A stretch of 17,736 nt of DNA from the NCBI GenBank assembly GCA_035633415.1, contig DASQEZ010000054.1:1-17736 (forward strand), in the 5' to 3' direction. The notes beneath the pieces were generated by a model that saw only the letters and a list, made by a program, of their open reading frames with translations, did not search any database and was not told where the DNA came from. Both the position numbers and the translations under genes were made by a program. The stretch is from Fodinibacter sp035633415 (lineage in GTDB: Bacteria; Actinomycetota; Actinomycetes; Actinomycetales; Dermatophilaceae). Below, piece by piece: positions 17,026 to 17,736 of this stretch (its first letter is position 1; each line of letters opens with the position of its first letter).

Positions 17026-17054
17026 AGTCTACGCGAGGCTCGGGGAGCCACCAA
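17026..17054 (-). promoter_or_regulatory. Promoter for the initiator tRNA
   Basis: Read on the minus strand, TTGGTG (17054-17049) and TAGACT (17031-17026) are 17 bp apart. The -10 ends 12 bases before the tRNA 5' end, which places the start about five bases upstream of the mature tRNA. Spacing and both hexamers fit the housekeeping sigma factor. Confidence 0.6.
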
Positions 17055-17080
17055 ATCGCCGCGTTGGCTCACGTCGGGAT

Positions 17081-17135
17081 CCCCGCGTGGGGCCCGCCGC
17101 CGCGCACCGCCCCCGCCCTCATTGAGCCGCGCTCA
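17081..17135 (-). terminator. Small hairpins between fabI and the tRNA
   Basis: Two short inverted repeats lie downstream of fabI: TGAGC/GCTCA (17123-17135, three-base loop, including the fabI stop codon) and CCCC/GGGG (17081-17092, loop GCGT). Neither is followed by a T-run and both stems are short, so termination here is doubtful and read-through into the tRNA is possible. Confidence 0.2.
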
Positions 17136-17736
17136 GCGGTGCGGCCGATGGCCCCCGGTGTCCGGCACCCCGATGATCGAGTACCCGCCGTCGACGTAGA
17201 CCGTCTGGCCGGTGATCATCCGGGCGCCGTCGGAGGCGAGGAAGGCGGCCAGGTGCCCAACGTCGGCCTGCGTCACGTTGTCGCGCATCGGTGAGACCTG
17301 GCGGTTGTACTCCAGCAGCCGGTCCATGTCCGGGATCCCCGAGGCCGCCAGCGTGCGGATCGGCCCGGCCGAGATGGCGTTCACGCGGATCCCCCGCGGC
17401 CCCAGGTCGACCGCGAGCTCGCGCACGTAGGCCTCGAGCGCGGCCTTGGCCACGCCCATCAGCTTGTAGTTGGCGGCCACCCGGACCCCTCCCAGGTAGC
17501 TCAGCGCGATGACCGAGCCGCCATTGGGCATGTGCTTGCGCGAGGCGTTCATCAGCTTGGCCAACGAATGGGCGCTGGTGAGCATCGCGGTGGTGAAGTC
17601 CTCGTCCTTGGTCTGCACGACCCGATGCTCGAAGGCGCGCGCCGGAGCGAACGCGATCGCGTGGACGACGATGTCGATGGGCACATGGATCTTCGCGAAG
17701 AAGTCCTTCACCTCATCGTCCTTGAGCATGTCGCAG
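17133..17736 (-). CDS. fabI: Enoyl-[acyl-carrier-protein] reductase (NADH), N-terminus outside the window
   Basis: FabI reduces the trans-2-enoyl-ACP double bond in the last step of each fatty-acid elongation cycle, in the cytoplasm, using NAD(P)H. The frame is open to the right edge; the ATG at 17729 is internal, because the residues before it (CD) continue the family's CDV-type motif. About 201 residues are visible of a usual 255-265; the N-terminal nucleotide-binding glycine motif is missing. Seen are AIAFAP, the active-site region ALSYLGGVRVAANYKLMGVA (Tyr of SYLG, then Y-x6-K), LAVDLGPRGIRVNAISAGPI, TLAASGI in the substrate loop, and the C-terminal GQTVYVDGGYSIIG. The SYLGG and NYKLMGVAK pairing separates FabI from other short-chain dehydrogenases. 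It points toward the tRNA, which lies about 120 bp downstream. Confidence 0.93.
   Translation of the reverse strand, partial: CDMLKDDEVKDFFAKIHVPIDIVVHAIAFAPARAFEHRVVQTKDEDFTTAMLTSAHSLAKLMNASRKHMPNGGSVIALSYLGGVRVAANYKLMGVAKAALEAYVRELAVDLGPRGIRVNAISAGPIRTLAASGIPDMDRLLEYNRQVSPMRDNVTQADVGHLAAFLASDGARMITGQTVYVDGGYSIIGVPDTGGHRPHR

Overview
The window is very GC-rich throughout, with strongly G/C-ended codons, GTG/TTG starts and short gaps between genes. It carries an initiator tRNA with a C1:U72 end and an encoded CCA, and a FabI-type enoyl-ACP reductase. These traits fit a high-GC actinobacterium (Actinomycetota). I cannot name the genus from sequence alone.

About 88% of the window (1-15608) is one plus-strand run of four very large genes. 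The first enters from the left edge (at least 1451 residues, with a DUF6603-type region). It is followed by proteins of 1058, 2081 and 601 residues. The junctions are an 11-bp overlap, a 23-bp gap and a 9-bp gap, so the genes are almost certainly one operon with coupled translation. The three complete proteins show no N-terminal signal peptide or obvious membrane segment, no recognisable enzyme motif and almost no cysteine: about 11 Cys in roughly 5,190 residues over all four. They carry blocks rich in Trp, Pro and Gly that look like conserved family signatures. I recognise the style of these blocks as belonging to large uncharacterised bacterial protein families, but I know no established function. 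My reading is a multi-component structural assembly. This operon is the best candidate for an undescribed system here.

At 15609-15852 a short control region follows. It holds a hairpin after the operon stop, a strong promoter (TTGACC, 17-bp spacer, TAAGGT), two related GTGC/GCAC palindromes over the -10/start site and early leader, a third AT-rich palindrome, and a leader of about 180 nt with a GC hairpin. It drives a 201-residue protein that is the P-loop half of tRNA 2-selenouridine synthase (MnmH/SelU) without the usual rhodanese half.

The right end is on the minus strand: a partial fabI gene (17133 to the right edge), then an initiator tRNA-Met (16938-17014) with its own promoter and a downstream hairpin. 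The region 16459-16888 between mnmH and that hairpin has no gene I can support.
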